From the NCBI GenBank assembly GCA_964471155.1, contig CAYYFX010000098.1, positions 1 through 14,905 of the forward strand: a stretch of DNA of 14,905 nt, written 5' to 3'. Made by a program: the position numbers and the translations under genes. Each line of letters begins with the position of its first letter. The stretch's first letter is position 1. The notes under the pieces are model-generated. The model was not told the origin of the DNA. It saw only the letters and a list, made by a program, of their open reading frames with translations, and did not search any database. The DNA comes from CAYYFX01 sp964471155 (GTDB lineage: Bacteria; ARS69). Below, in pieces: positions 13,150 through 14,905 of the stretch.

Positions 13150-14588
13150 TGGATCGCGACGGGCTGAGGCCCTGGATCCCCGCGCTCGTTCCGGGTCTGG
13201 CGACGACGGGCGTGGTGGCGGCGGTGCTGGCATCCGGGCACGACGCGGGGCGCGTGGCCGCCGCGGTGGCGGGCGGCGCGATCGCGGCGGCCGCGGTCGG
13301 ATCGGCGTGCGCGCGGCCGTTCCTGCAGCGGGTGGCCGCGTGGCGCCGCCGACTGGACACGGCCTCGCAGCGGCTCGCCGCGCTGGAAGGGGAGGAGGAG
13401 AGCGCGCCGCAGCCGCAGGTCGTGGGCACCTGGGCGGACGCGATCAAGCCCGAGGTGGACGACCCGCGGCTGGAGGAGGCCGTCGCCGATCTGGCCGCCT
13501 CGCTGCAGGACGAGGAGCGGTTGCGCGAGCGCCGCGAGACGCGCGAGGAGGACGCGCGGGCGCTGCTGCGCCGCGCGCGCGACCTGGCCGCCGCGGCGGA
13601 AGGGGGCGACGAGCCCGCGGGCGCACGGCTGGCGATCCTGCTGGACGACTTCGAGCGGGGCGCGGCCTCCGTGCGCGAGTCGATGCAGTCCCTCCTGCCG
13701 CAGGCGGTGGCCGCGGACGAGACGGCATCGCTGCTGCACGAGCACGTCACCGCGGGGCAGGAGTCGCTGCGCCGCGCGGCCGACGGTTCCGCGGAGGTGG
13801 ACGAGAGGATCGAGCGCGTGGCGCAGATCGCGCGGCGCCTGGAGATGCGCTCGCGCGAGATCGGCCAGGTGCTGCTCGTGCTGAACGACATCACGGAGCA
13901 GGCGAATCTGCTGGCGCTGAACGCGGCCATCATCGCCGCGCAGGCGGGCGAGCACGGCAAGGGCTTCGGCGTCGTTGCCGACGAGATGCGCAACCTGTCG
14001 GAGCGCGCCTCCAGCTCCACGAAGGAGACCGAGCTCATGGCCGGCGCGCTGCGCGACGACGTGGCGCAGGCGGTGCGCGGGCTGGCCGAATCGCGCGACG
14101 TCGTCCGCGGCGTGCTCGCCGGCATCACGCGGTGCGCCGAGGCGCACGTCACGCTGGCGGAGCTGGCGAAGCGGAGCCGCGCGGCGGCCCGCGAGGGCAT
14201 GGCCGGCGCGGAGCGCCAGGCATCGGAGCTGCGCGAGCTGGTGTCGCGCGTGCCCGCGCTGCGCGAGGAGCGGGCCCGCCTGGACCGCTTCGAGCGCGAG
14301 CTCGTGCGGCCCGCGCGCCGGGCGCTGGCCGAGTCCGCCGATCTGATCGAGGCGCAGGCGCAGCTGCTCGCCGTGCGCGACAGCCTGCGCGCGCGGCTCG
14401 ACGCCGCGGTGTCCGCGATCCGCGAGCACCAGTCCCGCGAGCGGGCCGAGCGCGCCCGCATCGAGGAGGGCATCCGCACCGTCCGCGAGAGCGGGCGACG
14501 GGTCGCGGACGCGCTCGAGGAAGGTCGCCGGCGCGATCACCTGGTCCGCGGGATCGCACGGGACATCCGGGAACTCGCGTCGACGTAG
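13149..14588 (+). CDS. Membrane-anchored methyl-accepting chemotaxis protein without a sensor domain
   Basis: The 479-residue receptor-like protein has two N-terminal membrane segments (about 9-30 and 36-55) separated by only about five residues, so almost nothing is exposed outside. No HAMP or periplasmic ligand domain is evident. A long helical cytoplasmic part, rich in Glu, Arg and Ala, follows. The signalling tip is NDITEQANLLALNAAIIAAQ (246-265), then AGEHGKGFGVVADEMRNLSE. In the common tip, NAAIEAARAGE, a Glu and an Arg make trimer contacts; here these are Ile262 and Gln265, a variant I recall from other receptors of non-flagellar systems. Coiled coil continues to the end. No CheR-binding C-terminal pentapeptide is seen. 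ATG 13149 overlaps the cheW stop by one base and follows AGGAG (13135-13139). It probably signals to the adjacent CheA and CheW; the input is unknown. Confidence 0.9.
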   Translation: MDRDGLRPWIPALVPGLATTGVVAAVLASGHDAGRVAAAVAGGAIAAAAVGSACARPFLQRVAAWRRRLDTASQRLAALEGEEESAPQPQVVGTWADAIKPEVDDPRLEEAVADLAASLQDEERLRERRETREEDARALLRRARDLAAAAEGGDEPAGARLAILLDDFERGAASVRESMQSLLPQAVAADETASLLHEHVTAGQESLRRAADGSAEVDERIERVAQIARRLEMRSREIGQVLLVLNDITEQANLLALNAAIIAAQAGEHGKGFGVVADEMRNLSERASSSTKETELMAGALRDDVAQAVRGLAESRDVVRGVLAGITRCAEAHVTLAELAKRSRAAAREGMAGAERQASELRELVSRVPALREERARLDRFERELVRPARRALAESADLIEAQAQLLAVRDSLRARLDAAVSAIREHQSRERAERARIEEGIRTVRESGRRVADALEEGRRRDHLVRGIARDIRELAST

Positions 14589-14905
14589 GCGCTCCGCGGG
14601 AGTGGCCGGCCGCGGCGTGCGGGCTCTCGCGTCGGGGTGGCGGCGCGCCGCGCGAACCCGGCCCGGTCTTCGCGCGCAGACCGGCGCCGGCCTCGCCCGA
14701 GAGCGACGGGTCACTCGCCAGCCGACGCACGCCCGCCGGCCGATGGACCCCGTCCGGAGGCGGGCCGCGTGCGGTGCCCGAGGGCCCGTCGCGCGGTGGG
14801 CGGGGCGGGGCACCGGGCGCGGGCTCGCGACGCCGACCCCGGGGGGTCCTCCGCGGCGGCTCTGCGGCGCGGCCGGAGGCCCGGACGGCCGGAGGCCGTC
14901 GCCGC
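14589..14905. other. Non-coding 3' region with no supported gene
   Basis: The 317 bases after the receptor gene are extremely GC-rich. They contain no tRNA-like elements, no T-run for an intrinsic terminator and no TTGACA-like box. Open frames run through it only because stop codons are rare at this base composition; their translations are low-complexity Arg/Gly/Pro/Ala. Structure seen includes a 7-pair hairpin at 14663-14684, a near palindrome GACCCC-GG-GGGGTC at 14835-14848, and an 11-base direct repeat GGCCGGAGGCC at 14871-14881 and 14887-14897. A promoter or the 5' edge of a downstream gene may begin here, but I cannot show it. Confidence 0.6.
14663..14684. repeat. Inverted repeat downstream of the receptor gene
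   Basis: CCGGTCT (14663-14669) and AGACCGG (14678-14684) form a perfect 7-pair stem around an 8-base loop TCGCGCGC. It is 75 bases past the receptor stop codon. Without a T-run it is not a standard terminator. It could be a transcript-end structure or an operator. Confidence 0.4.

Noticed and set aside
14743..14905. ATG 14743 frame open to the right edge
   Set aside because: The translation is Arg/Gly/Pro-rich with no recognisable motif and no clear ribosome binding site. It is likely a chance open frame.
14711..14905. Possible 3' end of a convergent minus-strand gene stopping at 14711-14713
   Set aside because: The 64 codons read as Ala/Arg/Gly/Pro low complexity without a motif, so there is no support beyond lack of stops.
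1..14905. tRNA, rRNA, CRISPR array, insertion sequence or prophage att sites
   Set aside because: I saw no cloverleaf elements, no regularly spaced repeats, no transposase, and no flanking direct repeats near xerC. The tyrosine recombinase is the housekeeping XerC type by context.

Overview
The window is a very GC-rich stretch (well over 70% G+C by eye) of a bacterial chromosome. Every gene I can support lies on the + strand. Three traits point, by inference, to a high-GC lineage near the FCB group, such as Eisenbacteria- or Gemmatimonadota-like bacteria. They are a topA-trmFO-xerC-hslV-hslU gene order, a 31-residue MPSGKKRKR-type basic protein resembling those of Bacteroidota relatives, and a Big_5-type lipoprotein with a PPGGPED motif. 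The 10-base run of N inside hslU indicates a scaffolded, probably metagenome-derived, assembly.

Layout. Bases 1-159 hold the last 52 codons of a SecA-type gene, ending in the SEC-C zinc motif; a rho-independent terminator wraps its stop codon. A leader of about 260 bases with an inverted repeat and a candidate promoter precedes topA (419-3334), a topoisomerase I without zinc fingers and with a long Lys/Ala/Ser tail. After a 52-base gap comes a tightly packed run: trmFO, xerC, hslV, hslU, a lipoprotein and dapF. Each junction in it is a 4-base ATGA or GTGA overlap, so the run is probably one translationally coupled operon.

A new transcription unit begins after dapF. It has the best promoter in the window (TTGACA, 18-base spacer, TACGTT) and a leader with stacked hairpins. 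It encodes an HU/IHF-family DNA-binding protein, then the 31-residue mS38/bS22-like basic protein, then a single-domain PilZ protein.

The right part (10640-14588) is a chemosensory module: cheA, cheW and a membrane-anchored methyl-accepting protein with no evident sensor domain and an unusual signalling tip. All three overlap or abut. PilZ next to it suggests, by inference, a link between c-di-GMP and surface behaviour or an alternative cellular function. The last 317 bases hold no gene I can support.

Most of the window is housekeeping: protein export, DNA topology, tRNA methylation, chromosome-dimer resolution, ATP-dependent proteolysis, and lysine/peptidoglycan precursor synthesis. I found no clear undescribed system. 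The most interesting points are the tiny ribosomal-protein-like gene, the TopA tail, the HU leader, and the sensorless receptor with altered tip residues.
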